Shown one piece after another: positions 50,689-59,923 of a stretch of 64,000 nucleotides of DNA (the first letter of the stretch is position 1; every line of letters begins with the position of its first letter). The translations under genes were made by a program, and so were the position numbers. This DNA comes from Ilyomonas sp965199845. Lineage in GTDB: Bacteria > Bacteroidota > Bacteroidia > Chitinophagales > Chitinophagaceae. The notes under the pieces are model-generated. The model was not told the DNA's origin. It saw only the letters and a program-made list of their open reading frames with translations, and searched no databases. The stretch spans positions 586,382 through 650,381 of the forward strand of contig CBDATZ010000042.1 in NCBI GenBank assembly GCA_965199845.1, written 5' to 3'.

Positions 50689-51681
50689 TTATTCGTTTAT
50701 TAAAGTGGGTTGTTGCGTCACTTCGTTTTGCGGAAGTGCAGATACCGTTTTTTCCAAACCTTCCTGTAAAGTAAAAGAAGGTTCATAGCCGGTCAGCAAC
50801 ATTTTTTCTGCAGAAAATTGGGTAACCGCACAAAACTTTTTAATTCGCACAGAACTGATAGGATATTTTTTGTTAGTTAATTTAGCAAGCCCATCAAAAA
50901 AAAGCCCGCCGGCATAACCCATGAAGTAAGGAATATGAATACGAAATATTTTTTTATGTAAAACGGGTCGAAGAAAATCTACCAGTTCCTGCATTGATAA
51001 ATCAGGCTTATCTGCGTAATTATATACATGATAACCTGTAAAATTATTCTCTATAATATGCCTGAAAAAACCAGCCACATTTTCTACATAAGCCATTGAT
51101 TTTTTATTGTTGCCGCTGCCAATCATTACAAATTTTCCCGACTGAATTTGTTGTAATAACTGGTGTACATTGCCTTTATTTTTAGGTCCGAAAATAACGG
51201 CTGGTCTTACAATAACTAATGTCTTTTCTTCCTTATCTTTTTCATACCAGTTACGCAACAATTCTTCGGCTTTCCATTTCGATTTACCATAATCATTAAA
51301 CGGATCAACAAGCGATTCTTCTGTTGGATTTTTTTTATTTAATCCATACACAGAAACCGAACTTACAAACAATACATTCTTAATTCCTTTGGTATCCATA
51401 GCCGCTAACACGTTGTCTGCGCCGGTTACGTTTACATCATAATACAAAGAGGTTGGTAATACATTATCGGTGTGTTCGGCCGCTAATAAAATCAGCCAGT
51501 CAGCCGGCTTCATTTTATTAAGTAAAGCTTCTTTATCTCTTACATCAAGAAGAATGGTTTCGCAGGAAGTTTTGGTTGAATTTTTATCGTAATTAATAAG
51601 TTCTGCACCATCGGACAGAATTTTTATCAGTTCTGTGCCAATAAATCCTGAACCGCCGACAAGTGCAATTTTTTTTTCCAT
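50689..51681 (-). CDS. NAD-dependent epimerase/dehydratase (extended SDR)
   Basis: A 330-residue extended SDR. The cofactor motif is ALVGGSGFIGTELIKIL, catalytic Ser is in FVSSVSVYG and the Tyr-x-x-x-Lys is YGKSK, followed by VRPAVIFGP. It resembles nucleotide-sugar epimerases/reductases; the exact sugar is unknown. It lies 40 bp downstream of serS and 63 bp upstream of the glycosyltransferase gene on the same strand, which suggests a small surface-sugar operon behind serS. Confidence 0.9.
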   Translation of the reverse strand: MEKKIALVGGSGFIGTELIKILSDGAELINYDKNSTKTSCETILLDVRDKEALLNKMKPADWLILLAAEHTDNVLPTSLYYDVNVTGADNVLAAMDTKGIKNVLFVSSVSVYGLNKKNPTEESLVDPFNDYGKSKWKAEELLRNWYEKDKEEKTLVIVRPAVIFGPKNKGNVHQLLQQIQSGKFVMIGSGNNKKSMAYVENVAGFFRHIIENNFTGYHVYNYADKPDLSMQELVDFLRPVLHKKIFRIHIPYFMGYAGGLFFDGLAKLTNKKYPISSVRIKKFCAVTQFSAEKMLLTGYEPSFTLQEGLEKTVSALPQNEVTQQPTLINE

Positions 51682-51721
51682 ATTGGTACGGCAAGATAAG
51701 TTTTACAGAGATATTTTTTTA

Positions 51722-52993
51722 TTACGAAATAACAGAGCTACCAAAATACGTATGCAAAACCGGTGGCAGTTTTATACCTTCTTCTGTTTGATTATTTTCA
51801 AGTAAAGAAGCTACAATTCTGGGCAATGCCAATGAACTTCCATTCAAGCTGTGAACGAGTTGTGTTTTGCCACTTGCATCTTTATAACGACACTTCATGC
51901 GGTTGGTTTGATAGCTTTCAAAATTGCTTACACTGCTTACTTCGAGCCAGCGTTGCTGTGCGGCGCTCCAAACTTCAAAGTCATAAGTAAGTGCGCTGGT
52001 AAAGCCCATATCACCACCACATAAACGTAAAATGCGGTAAGGAAGTTGCAGATTTTGTAATAATCCCTCAACATGCGCAACCATATTGTCTAACACATCA
52101 TAGCTTTTTTCGGGATGAACAATCTGGATGATTTCAACTTTTTCAAACTGATGAACACGATTTAAACCACGAACGTCTTTACCAAAGCTTCCGGCTTCGC
52201 GGCGAAAGCACGGAGAATATGCCGTCATTTTAATTGGCAAATCTGTTTCTTTTAAGATAACATCCCGATATATATTGGTTACCGGAACTTCTGCTGTTGG
52301 TATTAAAAATAAATTGTCTTCCGTTACATGATACATTTGTCCTTCTTTATCGGGCAGTTGCCCGGTGCCATAAGCTGAAGCTTCATTCACCATAAATGGC
52401 GGCAGATATTCAATATAACCTTGTTCTGTATTGTAATCTAAAAAGTATTGTATTAAAGCGCGTTGCAGTTTTGCACCTTTGTCTTTATAAAGCGGAAAAC
52501 CACTGCCGGTTATTTTAGCGCCGGTTTCAAAGTCAATCAGGTTGTATTGTTTGATTAAATCCCAATGCGGAACGGCTCCACTATATAATTGCGGTTTTAC
52601 ACCACCTTCTCTCACCACAATATTGTCTTCAGGCGTCTTGCCTTGCGGCACAAGTTCTGATGGAAGATTGGGAATCTTTTCTAAAATTTTACTTATTTGA
52701 TCTTCTTTCTTTGAAAGAAAGATTTCATTAAGGGAAATTTCTGTTTTATAATTTTCTACTTCCTCTTTTTTATTTTTAATAGCATAAACATCATTTTGTT
52801 TAATCAATATTCCAATCTCTTTACTAGCAATGTTTCGTTGCCTTTGCAATTCTTCAATTATGAGTTGTTTTTCTTTTCTTTCTTCATCCAAAGCAATAAT
52901 CTCATCAACCAATTCAATTTGTTTAAAATTCTTTATTGCCAGGCGTTCTTTAACCCAATCCGGCTTTTGCTTTATTACCTGCATCTGAAGCAT
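51722..52993 (-). CDS. serS: Seryl-tRNA synthetase
   Basis: A 423-residue class II synthetase that charges tRNA-Ser. The ATG at 52993 gives the standard N-terminus LQMQVIKQKPDWVKERLAIK; the frame is open a further 7 codons into the promoter. The N-terminal coiled-coil arm spans about 30-100; motif 2 is FRREAGSFGKDVRGLNRVHQ and motif 3 is LNGSSLALPRIVASLLEN. It is transcribed divergently from the small conserved gene at 53053. Confidence 0.97.
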   Translation of the reverse strand: MLQMQVIKQKPDWVKERLAIKNFKQIELVDEIIALDEERKEKQLIIEELQRQRNIASKEIGILIKQNDVYAIKNKKEEVENYKTEISLNEIFLSKKEDQISKILEKIPNLPSELVPQGKTPEDNIVVREGGVKPQLYSGAVPHWDLIKQYNLIDFETGAKITGSGFPLYKDKGAKLQRALIQYFLDYNTEQGYIEYLPPFMVNEASAYGTGQLPDKEGQMYHVTEDNLFLIPTAEVPVTNIYRDVILKETDLPIKMTAYSPCFRREAGSFGKDVRGLNRVHQFEKVEIIQIVHPEKSYDVLDNMVAHVEGLLQNLQLPYRILRLCGGDMGFTSALTYDFEVWSAAQQRWLEVSSVSNFESYQTNRMKCRYKDASGKTQLVHSLNGSSLALPRIVASLLENNQTEEGIKLPPVLHTYFGSSVIS

Positions 52994-53007
52994 ACAATCC
53001 TGTTTTG

Positions 53008-53051
53008 GCGGCAAATATAACCTTTGCCGCTAAACCTTACCTTTGCGGCAA
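53008..53051. promoter_or_regulatory. Divergent serS/53053 promoter region with nested inverted repeats
   Basis: The 59 bp between the two start codons hold GCGGCAAA (53008), TTTGCCGC (53023) and TTTGCGGCAA (53042), which form two overlapping inverted repeats. On the minus strand TATATTTG (53012-53019) is an exact TAnnTTTG box for serS, and on the plus strand TACCTTTG (53038-53045) is an exact box only 7 nt before the next ATG. Neither has a TTG at the usual spacing. Confidence 0.5.
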
Positions 53052-53052
53052 G

Positions 53053-53397
53053 ATGAATGTGAAAGATGATTTACAACAACGCTGGTGGTCGCTGGAAGCG
53101 AAGCTGGTTGAGCGTTTTGGTAAAAAACCCGATATGGAAACCACGCTTTTTTTAATCGGCATCCAGGAAACGGGTTTTGTGCGGGAGAAAATTACCAAAG
53201 AACAAAAGCAGGATTTAATGCATGTTGCTATTTGTACTGTGTTGCAAACAAGTGGTTATTATGAGTTTCAGGGTTATGACGATGAAGGCTGGCCGCATTT
53301 TACACAATTGAAAGATTTGCCAACAATATCTTTACATGAACAGGAAAATTTTTTAAAAGATCATATTTTACTTTACTTCGGGGCGCAAGAATTTTAA
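53053..53397 (+). CDS. Conserved hypothetical protein
   Basis: A 114-residue soluble protein from the ATG at 53053 (MNVKDDLQQRWWSLEAKLVE). It is mostly helical with a conserved-looking core, METTLFLIGIQETGFVREKI, then QDLMHVAICTVLQTSGYYEF and an aromatic GYDDEGWPHF. I believe close relatives are widespread in Bacteroidota but know of no function. It is 7 bp upstream of the cyclophilin gene, so the two form an operon, and its own start is almost on top of a -7 box, so it could be translated from a very short leader. Confidence 0.8.
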   Translation: MNVKDDLQQRWWSLEAKLVERFGKKPDMETTLFLIGIQETGFVREKITKEQKQDLMHVAICTVLQTSGYYEFQGYDDEGWPHFTQLKDLPTISLHEQENFLKDHILLYFGAQEF

Positions 53398-53404
53398 ACA
53401 CAGA

Positions 53405-54118
53405 ATGAAAAAAATTGTATTCGCATTTGTAATGATTTGCCTGGCAATAGCCGGCTTTGCGCAAACCAAAACTCCCGTAAAAAAAACAACCACAACCGTT
53501 GCTAAGAAGCTGGTATCAACAGCTAAAATGGTTGATATTACTACATCGTTGGGCGATATTGTTGTAAAACTTTACGATAGTACGCCACAGCACAGAGATA
53601 ATTTTATAAAGCTTGTAAAAGATGGTTTTTACGACAGCTTATTGTTTCATCGCGTGATTGATGGTTTTATGATTCAGGGCGGCGATCCGGGCAGCAAAGG
53701 CGCGGCAGATTCTGTTCAGCTTGGTGCCGGTGAAGCGCCAGGAGAGCGTATTCCGGCTGAGTTTAACGTAAATTATTTTCATAAAAAAGGCGCGTTGGCT
53801 GCTGCCCGCGACGACAATCCTGCCAAAGCCAGCAGCAACTGCCAGTTTTATATTGTGCAGGGAAAACCGATGACTGATACAGAACTCAATATGATTGAAT
53901 GCCAGATTAGAAATGAAAACCCGACTTTTCGTTATACCGACGCACAGCGAAAAATATATAATAGTGTTGGCGGAACGCCTTTCTTAGATCAGAATTACAC
54001 GGTGTTTGGCGAAGTGGTAAAGGGCTTGGATGTGATTGATAAAATTGCGAAAGTGCAGCGAGACAGTAACGATCGTCCCTTGCAAAATATAACGATGAAA
54101 ATAAAGATGCTTAATTAA
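53405..54118 (+). CDS. Peptidyl-prolyl cis-trans isomerase, cyclophilin type, exported
   Basis: A 237-residue cyclophilin. After a signal peptide (KKIVFAFVMICLAIAGFAQ) and a Lys/Thr-rich linker, the domain starts DITTSLGDIVVKLYD and carries FHRVIDGFMIQGGDP, the SSNCQFYIVQG core and VFGEVVKGLDVIDKI. An insertion in the middle (TDTELNMIECQIRNENPTFR) is common in Bacteroidota members. It should speed prolyl isomerisation in periplasmic protein folding. It follows the small conserved gene by 7 bp. Confidence 0.93.
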   Translation: MKKIVFAFVMICLAIAGFAQTKTPVKKTTTTVAKKLVSTAKMVDITTSLGDIVVKLYDSTPQHRDNFIKLVKDGFYDSLLFHRVIDGFMIQGGDPGSKGAADSVQLGAGEAPGERIPAEFNVNYFHKKGALAAARDDNPAKASSNCQFYIVQGKPMTDTELNMIECQIRNENPTFRYTDAQRKIYNSVGGTPFLDQNYTVFGEVVKGLDVIDKIAKVQRDSNDRPLQNITMKIKMLN

Positions 54119-54202
54119 AAATGTATTACATATCAAGCACTATGATTTTTCGATTCTCTGATATATAATCATTTCGAAATTGTCTTACTACTTTATACAA
54201 AA

Positions 54203-54250
54203 TACCTTAAAAATCTCATTACCAAATACATAATACTTAATACAAAAACT
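54203..54250. repeat. Short heptanucleotide-word leader of gcvH
   Basis: CATTACC, AAATACA, TAATACT and TAATACA keep TAC exactly 7 nt apart at 54220, 54227, 54234 and 54241, ending 6 nt before the gcvH start. It is short, so chance cannot be excluded. Confidence 0.35.
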
Positions 54251-54631
54251 ATGACGATTCTTGATGATTTGAAATACACCAAAGATCATGAGTGGATTAA
54301 AATGATTGATGCCGAACATGCTTACATTGGCATTACCGATTTTGCGCAGGGCGAATTGGGCGATATTGTTTATATTGATATTTCAACAGTCGGGCAATCG
54401 CTTGAAGCGGAAACGGTATTTGGTACTGTGGAAGCTGTAAAAACGGTGAGCGATTTGTACTTGCCGGTTGCTGCATCAATTGAAGAAGTAAATCCTGCTT
54501 TGGCTAACGAACCTGAATTAGTAAACAGCGATCCGTATGGAAAAGGCTGGATGGTTCGTATAAAGTTACATGACGTGTCAGATTTTGATAGCTTATTAAC
54601 CGCTGAAGCTTATAGAAAGCTTGTTGATTAA
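54251..54631 (+). CDS. gcvH: Glycine cleavage system H protein
   Basis: A 126-residue lipoyl carrier of the glycine cleavage complex that shuttles the aminomethyl group between the P, T and L proteins. The lipoylation site is Lys64 in VFGTVEAVKTVSDLYLP, and the fold shows ITDFAQGELGDIVYIDI and DPYGKGWMVRIKL. Length is normal. The gcvP and gcvT genes are not nearby. Confidence 0.96.
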   Translation: MTILDDLKYTKDHEWIKMIDAEHAYIGITDFAQGELGDIVYIDISTVGQSLEAETVFGTVEAVKTVSDLYLPVAASIEEVNPALANEPELVNSDPYGKGWMVRIKLHDVSDFDSLLTAEAYRKLVD

Positions 54632-54657
54632 ACCAGTTTTTTTCCTTTTACATAAAT

Positions 54658-54695
54658 AAAACCTGCGGATATGTTTTGATTTATCCGCAGGTTTT
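54658..54695. terminator. Bidirectional rho-independent terminator
   Basis: A perfect 14-bp stem, AAAACCTGCGGATA with TATCCGCAGGTTTT, and a 10-nt loop lie between convergent gcvH and the small acidic gene. Confidence 0.9.
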
Positions 54696-54712
54696 ACCTT
54701 ATATCAAACATC

Positions 54713-54901
54713 CTATTCTTCGGTATCTTTGGCGCTTTCTTTATAATGCTCTAACGCTTTTTCAGGCACTTCCACTTCTTCTTTATTTTTATTATCATCG
54801 CCCGGATTGTTTTGCTTTGTTACATCATTTGGCGGATCTTCCGATGTTCCTTTTTGTTCAGTTTTGTTTTCTTTATCATCAGGAAAAAAATATCGTTTCA
54901 T
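54713..54901 (-). CDS. Small acidic hypothetical protein
   Basis: A 62-residue, strongly charged and probably disordered protein (MKRYFFPDDKENKTEQKGTS to EKALEHYKESAKDTEE), with no hydrophobic core. A second ATG three codons upstream (54910) is also possible. The gene ends next to a good terminator, which supports it; no family is recognised. Confidence 0.5.
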   Translation of the reverse strand: MKRYFFPDDKENKTEQKGTSEDPPNDVTKQNNPGDDNKNKEEVEVPEKALEHYKESAKDTEE

Positions 54902-54991
54902 AGATAACATTTTTGTATGTCAGGCAAATGGTAAGCCAGTAATTAAAACCTTGTTTTATAAAGTGAAAAAGCATTTTCGTAAAGCAAGCGT

Positions 54992-55237
54992 TTATTTGTC
55001 TTTTCCCCAATTGTCCTCCATATCCTTATAACTTTCTTTAGATACAGAACTTTTCTTTTTTGGTTTTGAAGTTCCGCTTTTCTTCTTCGCGTTAATATTA
55101 TTTACCAGCGAATTTTTTACACCCAATTTATTGGTTTTTGTACTGCTTTTCTTCGAGGCTTTTTTAGGTGCTGCTTTCTTTGTTTCTTCTTTTTTAGTGG
55201 CGGCTTTTTTCGTTGCTGCTTTTTTTGCTGTTGCCAT
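54992..55237 (-). CDS. Small Lys/Ala-rich histone H1-like protein
   Basis: An 81-residue very basic protein from the ATG at 55237. Its N-terminal half is made of AAxKK repeats (ATAKKAATKKAATKKEETKK, then AAPKKASKKSS), like the tails of histone H1 and of bacterial H1-like proteins; the C-terminus is mixed charge (SKESYKDMEDNWGKDK). Nucleic-acid binding is a fair inference. Its Lys/Ala composition resembles the N-terminal tail of the amylomaltase encoded at 61281. Confidence 0.65.
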   Translation of the reverse strand: MATAKKAATKKAATKKEETKKAAPKKASKKSSTKTNKLGVKNSLVNNINAKKKSGTSKPKKKSSVSKESYKDMEDNWGKDK

Positions 55238-55801
55238 ATAATTGTTTACAAAAGTTTTGCAACCATTATACCTAAATATATTGTATTGAATTTTTGTTGA
55301 TATTATGTGTAAAGCCAAACAGTGTTGTTATAAATAATTTTTTACTTTGCAAAGAAAATCATAAGTAAAAAAATCACTTTTTATAAAAGTTACGAATCAA
55401 TGTATTTGGCTTAATCATCTGTATAAATAGCTATATAAACCAACATTGTAAGATAACTATTCCGAGTTCTAAAAACTCTCTAACTTTCCTTTCTCAGCCA
55501 CACTTAACTTCTGATAGCTGAATAAAATAATTGTATTATCTTATTCAATATAAAAAGGCTGCTTGTTAAGAGCAGCCTTTTTATATTCTTTTATATTACG
55601 AACGTTTGGTACTACAATTCGGAATCTTTGTCAATATAAACGTTTAAGCAGCAAATGTTTGAATTGTGCGCTTTTTATAAATCAAAAATTTTTGAACTGC
55701 TAACACAAATGAAACGATTTCATCAGGAAGAACGTAAAACAAATTATCATTCTTTCATCCTGAAAATAACTTCGTGCAAAGCTTGTTTGATCATCAAAAG
55801 T
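55238..55801. other. Intergenic region with one strong terminator
   Basis: 564 bp. A 16-bp perfect hairpin lies at 55548-55586; otherwise AT-rich with no gene recognised. A plus-strand open frame starting at 55655 is the shadow of the pyrophosphatase gene. Confidence 0.55.
55548..55586. terminator. Rho-independent terminator
   Basis: ATATAAAAAGGCTGCT pairs perfectly with AGCAGCCTTTTTATAT over a 7-nt loop. On the minus strand it would end the pyrophosphatase transcript about 215 bp after its stop codon. Confidence 0.8.
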
Positions 55802-58078
55802 TTATTTATGAAATACAACAGCATTCTCTTTTTTTACTTCTTTATTTTCCTGCAAACGATATTCTTTTTTTGTTTCCGTTACCGCCGGCGAAGACTTTGT
55901 ACTCCATACATGAGCCAACGTAGGTGCAACTACCAAAGAAACCACAGACATCAGTTTGATCAGGATATTCATAGATGGACCAGATGTATCTTTAAAAGGA
56001 TCGCCAACTGTATCGCCTGTTATGGATGCTTTGTGAGGTTCTGATTTTTTGTAAAACATCTCGCCATTTATTTCAACACCTTTCTCAAAGCTTTTCTTCG
56101 CATTGTCCCAGGCGCCGCCTGCGTTATTTTGAAAAATGCCCATTAATACACCGCTTACAGTAGCGCCGGCTAAAAATCCGCCTAACGCTTCCGGTCCTAA
56201 TAAGAAACCAATCAGCAAGGGAGCAATAATGGTAATTGCGCCGGGCAACATCATTTTTTTAATAGATGCGTCGGTAGAAATGGCGACGCATTTATCATAT
56301 TCCGGTTTCCCGGTTCCTTCCATAATACCGGGAATGGTGTGAAATTGGCGGCGCACTTCCTGAACCATCGCCATAGCGGCTTCACCCACAGCCCGAATAG
56401 CCAGCGATGAGAAAATGAATGGAATCATCGCCCCGACAAAAAGAGAAGATAAAACACGCGCTTTGTATATATCAATACCAATCATTTCATACCCGTTATG
56501 ATTGATAACACCTACATAAGCCGCAAATAAAGCCAGAGCTGTTAAAGCCGCAGAAGAAATAGCAAAACCTTTACCTGTAGCGGCGGTTGTATTGCCAACC
56601 GCATCAAGCACATCTGTTTTTTCGCGAACTTCTTTTGGCAATTCACTCATTTCGGCAATACCGCCCGCATTATCAGCAATAGGTCCAAAAGCATCAATCG
56701 CAAGCTGCATAGCGGTTGTAGCCATCATACCGGCTGCGGCAATGGCAACACCATACAAACCTGCAAAGGCATAAGAACCATAAATACCGGATGCTAATAC
56801 AAGTATAGGAAGAAATGTAGATTCCATACCTACAGCTAAACCTCCGATAATATTAGTCGCGTGACCTGTAGCCGACTGGCGTATAATACTCATTACCGGC
56901 CGCTTACCAATAGCTGTATAATATTCTGTGATGATACTTATTAAAGTTCCGACTGCTAACCCGGTTAATATAGCGCCGATAACGCCACTTCGCGTGATAG
57001 CCGTAACACCTTGAATTAATTCTCCCGGATTATTTTTTACATAATCTCTTTGTAAATAAATAGGAGTATCCGGTAAAATATAATAAACTAAAAATACACT
57101 GGCAATTGCTGTTAACACAATAGAACCCCAATTGCCCATATTTAGGGCTTTCTGAACGGCAGACGTACTTATGCCTGCGCTGTCGCTGATTTTTACAAAC
57201 AGTGTTCCGACAATAGAAAATAAAATACCAATACCTGCAATCAGCATGGGTAAAAGAATAGGAGCATAGCCACCAAAATTATCTTTAGAAACCGCTTCCT
57301 GTCCAAGCACCATGGTTGCCAAAACAGTAGCTACATAAGAGCCGAACAAATCGGCGCCCATACCGGCAACATCGCCGACATTATCACCCACATTATCTGC
57401 TATGGTAGCCGGGTTGCGCGGATCATCTTCCGGAATATCTTTTTCTACTTTGCCAACCAAATCGGCACCAACGTCAGCAGCTTTTGTATAAATGCCGCCG
57501 CCCACGCGAGCAAACAAGGCTATGGATTCGGCGCCGAGGGAAAACCCTGTAAGCACTTCAATTGTGCGTACCATTTCCTCAGAATTTGCAGCCGCTTCCG
57601 GTGCAAAAATGTGTTTTAATATCAGGAACAAACTTCCCAAGCCTAAAACCGCTAAACCGGCAACACCAAGTCCCATTACAGAACCGCCTGTAAAAGAAAC
57701 AGAAAGCGCTTTTGATAAACTTGTTTTAGCCGCCTGCGCTGTACGTACGTTCGCTTTGGTAGCAACTTTCATCCCGATAAAACCGGCTAAGGCGCTGCTG
57801 ACAGCACCAAAAATAAAAGCCACAGCAATAAACCAGTGAGAACTTGAGTTGCTGGCTGCCATTATTCCCAATAATACAGCAACAATAATTACGAAGTAGC
57901 TGAGAATTTTCCATTCTGCACGCAGGAAAGCCATAGCACCTTCAGCAATATAAGTGCTGATTTCGCGCATTTTACTATCACCGGCATCTTGTTTGGAAAC
58001 CCAGTTAAATTTTACGAACGTGTAAATCAGGCCGATGGCGCCCATAAGCGGGACTGCATAAAATAGAGATGTGTTCAT
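55802..58078 (-). CDS. hppA: Membrane-bound ion-pumping pyrophosphatase, K+-dependent type
   Basis: A 758-residue, about 16-helix pyrophosphatase that couples PPi hydrolysis to export of H+ and/or Na+. The ATG at 58078 is preferred over a TTG two codons upstream. The PPi-binding signature DVGADLVGKVE is at residues 202-212, followed by DPRNPATIADNVGDNVGDVAGMGADLFGSY, here given as known motif pieces DPRNPATIADNVG and GDVAGMGADLFGS. At the K+-dependence position it has Ala (GNTTAATGKG rather than GNTTKAT), so it should need K+. The pumped ion cannot be settled by eye. It is a single gene. Confidence 0.95.
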   Translation of the reverse strand: MNTSLFYAVPLMGAIGLIYTFVKFNWVSKQDAGDSKMREISTYIAEGAMAFLRAEWKILSYFVIIVAVLLGIMAASNSSSHWFIAVAFIFGAVSSALAGFIGMKVATKANVRTAQAAKTSLSKALSVSFTGGSVMGLGVAGLAVLGLGSLFLILKHIFAPEAAANSEEMVRTIEVLTGFSLGAESIALFARVGGGIYTKAADVGADLVGKVEKDIPEDDPRNPATIADNVGDNVGDVAGMGADLFGSYVATVLATMVLGQEAVSKDNFGGYAPILLPMLIAGIGILFSIVGTLFVKISDSAGISTSAVQKALNMGNWGSIVLTAIASVFLVYYILPDTPIYLQRDYVKNNPGELIQGVTAITRSGVIGAILTGLAVGTLISIITEYYTAIGKRPVMSIIRQSATGHATNIIGGLAVGMESTFLPILVLASGIYGSYAFAGLYGVAIAAAGMMATTAMQLAIDAFGPIADNAGGIAEMSELPKEVREKTDVLDAVGNTTAATGKGFAISSAALTALALFAAYVGVINHNGYEMIGIDIYKARVLSSLFVGAMIPFIFSSLAIRAVGEAAMAMVQEVRRQFHTIPGIMEGTGKPEYDKCVAISTDASIKKMMLPGAITIIAPLLIGFLLGPEALGGFLAGATVSGVLMGIFQNNAGGAWDNAKKSFEKGVEINGEMFYKKSEPHKASITGDTVGDPFKDTSGPSMNILIKLMSVVSLVVAPTLAHVWSTKSSPAVTETKKEYRLQENKEVKKENAVVFHK

Positions 58079-58125
58079 ACGCAAACAATGTCAGAAAGAT
58101 TAAAATAAGTTAAAAAAGAATTTGC

Positions 58126-58133
58126 CAAATGTA
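58126..58133 (-). promoter_or_regulatory. -7 box upstream of hppA
   Basis: TACATTTG on the minus strand matches TAnnTTTG exactly, 47 bp before the hppA ATG. No TTG lies at the usual distance upstream, so support is partial. Confidence 0.4.
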
Positions 58134-58351
58134 AGTGTAAATTAAATTCCTCTTAAAATGCTTTTTGGCATAATTATTATAAGTTAAAACAATAGTTTTG
58201 CGCCAATATTTCACCTAATAAAAACTCGTTTTCATCTAAATAATCGGTTCAAAAGTTAGTTCTGAAATAATCGTGCAACAGATCATATTATAAAAAATCA
58301 ATTGATTATAAATTTCTTTCCATAGGGGTATGGATTGTTTATGAAGGGTAC

Positions 58352-58377
58352 AAAGGGGCTTATTCTTAGGCCCCTTT
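58352..58377. terminator. Terminator-like inverted repeat at the end of nnr
   Basis: AAAGGGGC pairs with GCCCCTTT over a 10-nt loop that contains the nnr stop codon. It is T-rich only on the plus-strand side, so its role for the minus-strand gene is doubtful. Confidence 0.35.
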
Positions 58378-59859
58378 ATTTTTTTGCAATTGTTGAAACG
58401 CTTTCCCAAACTTCTGAATCATATCCATTGGTAATAGGCTTTCGTATGACTGTTCTTCCAGGCACAAATCAGCAGATAATCCATGTATAAAAACCGCCAT
58501 GACAGCCGCTTCAAATGGTGGATATTTTTGAGCCAGCAAGCCGGTTATCATTCCCGTTAGGATATCGCCTGAACCGCCGGTTGCCATTCCATTATTGCCT
58601 GTGCTGTTAAAATAATTTTGTTTTCCATCGGTAACCAGCGTATAAGTTCCTTTTAAAACAAGAATAATATTGTTATCGAAAGCAGCTCGTATGGCTTTAT
58701 TTATTCTTTCAAAATCATCGCGGCTTTCGCCAAACAAACGTTCAAATTCTTTTGGATGCGGAGTTAGAACAGAATCTTTTGGAATTTCTTTCAGCCAATC
58801 TTTATTTTTTGAAATGATATTTAAAGCATCAGCATCAATCACCATCGGGTTTTTAAATTGTTGAATGAGAGAATGAACCAACTTCGCCGTTTCCTCTTCG
58901 GTTCCCAATCCCGGCCCTGTTCCGACAACCGTATATTTAGATACATCTTCTTCCTGGCTTCTCCCAATTACCATAGCTTCGGGAATAGTGTTGTGAAGAA
59001 TGGCAAAATCATTTTCCGGTATTGAACAAGTTAGCAAACCAACTCCGCTGCGCAGACAGGAAGTTGCGCTCATTACCGCTGCGCCCATTTTGCCTTCGTT
59101 ACCGGCAACCAGCAAAGCATGTCCGTAAGTTCCTTTGTGAGAAAATGGTTTTCGTTTTTTATAAAACGAAGAAGCAATCGCCATATCGGTAAACATAAAT
59201 TTTGATGGTGTTACTTTCTCATATTCATCGCTGAGAAAAAGTGGCAATATATGCACATCACCAAAATAATCTGCGTTTTCAGCCATCAAAAAACAAAGCT
59301 TCATAGTTTGAAAAGTGAGTGTTTCCGATGCTTCTATAATGATATTGTTTTTTGAACTGCTATCTGTAAACATTCCGGCTGGAATATCTATCGAAATAAT
59401 TTTTGTATTGAGACTATTTAAGTAAGTAATGAGCGAAGCAAAACTGCCGCTTAACGGACGGTTTAATCCATTGCCAAATAAACACTCAATGAATAAAGCG
59501 TCTTTACTGAAAAGAGAAAAATCATTTTCGCTTTTTATAAATTGTATATCAATATGAGTTTGTTGAAGACGGACAAGATTTTCAGTAAAATCAGAACTTT
59601 GTTTTTCATCAAAATCAACAATAAAAACCTGCGGTTTTATTCCTTTGTTATCAAGTTGTCTGGCTATTGCCAAACCATCGCCGCCATTATTTCTTTTACC
59701 ACAAATAACTTGTATTTTTTCTAAATTATAGTTCTGATTTAGCAGCCAGTTTGTGCATTGCTGTGCCGCATGTTCCATTAAATCTAATGATGTAATAGGT
59801 TGATGTGATATGGTATAAGCATCCCACTCGCGAATTTGTTGTGCACTAAATATTTTCAT
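58366..59859 (-). CDS. nnr: Bifunctional NAD(P)H-hydrate epimerase / ADP-dependent dehydratase
   Basis: A 497-residue metabolite-repair enzyme that restores damaged NAD(P)HX. The N-terminal YjeF_N epimerase domain (about 1-210) shows QIREWDAYTI, VICGKRNNGGDGLAIARQL and the Asp in ISIDIPAGMFTD. The C-terminal ribokinase-like dehydratase (about 225-490) shows KGTYGHALLVAGNEGKMGAA, GTGPGLGTE and the catalytic-site NNGMATGGSGDILTGMI. The fused form is normal in bacteria. Confidence 0.95.
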   Translation of the reverse strand: MKIFSAQQIREWDAYTISHQPITSLDLMEHAAQQCTNWLLNQNYNLEKIQVICGKRNNGGDGLAIARQLDNKGIKPQVFIVDFDEKQSSDFTENLVRLQQTHIDIQFIKSENDFSLFSKDALFIECLFGNGLNRPLSGSFASLITYLNSLNTKIISIDIPAGMFTDSSSKNNIIIEASETLTFQTMKLCFLMAENADYFGDVHILPLFLSDEYEKVTPSKFMFTDMAIASSFYKKRKPFSHKGTYGHALLVAGNEGKMGAAVMSATSCLRSGVGLLTCSIPENDFAILHNTIPEAMVIGRSQEEDVSKYTVVGTGPGLGTEEETAKLVHSLIQQFKNPMVIDADALNIISKNKDWLKEIPKDSVLTPHPKEFERLFGESRDDFERINKAIRAAFDNNIILVLKGTYTLVTDGKQNYFNSTGNNGMATGGSGDILTGMITGLLAQKYPPFEAAVMAVFIHGLSADLCLEEQSYESLLPMDMIQKFGKAFQQLQKNKGA

Positions 59860-59923
59860 GGCAACTCTGTTTTTAGAAAGTCAAAACAGAACCGTCAATA
59901 TTTGTGCTACTTAAAAAGTGAGG

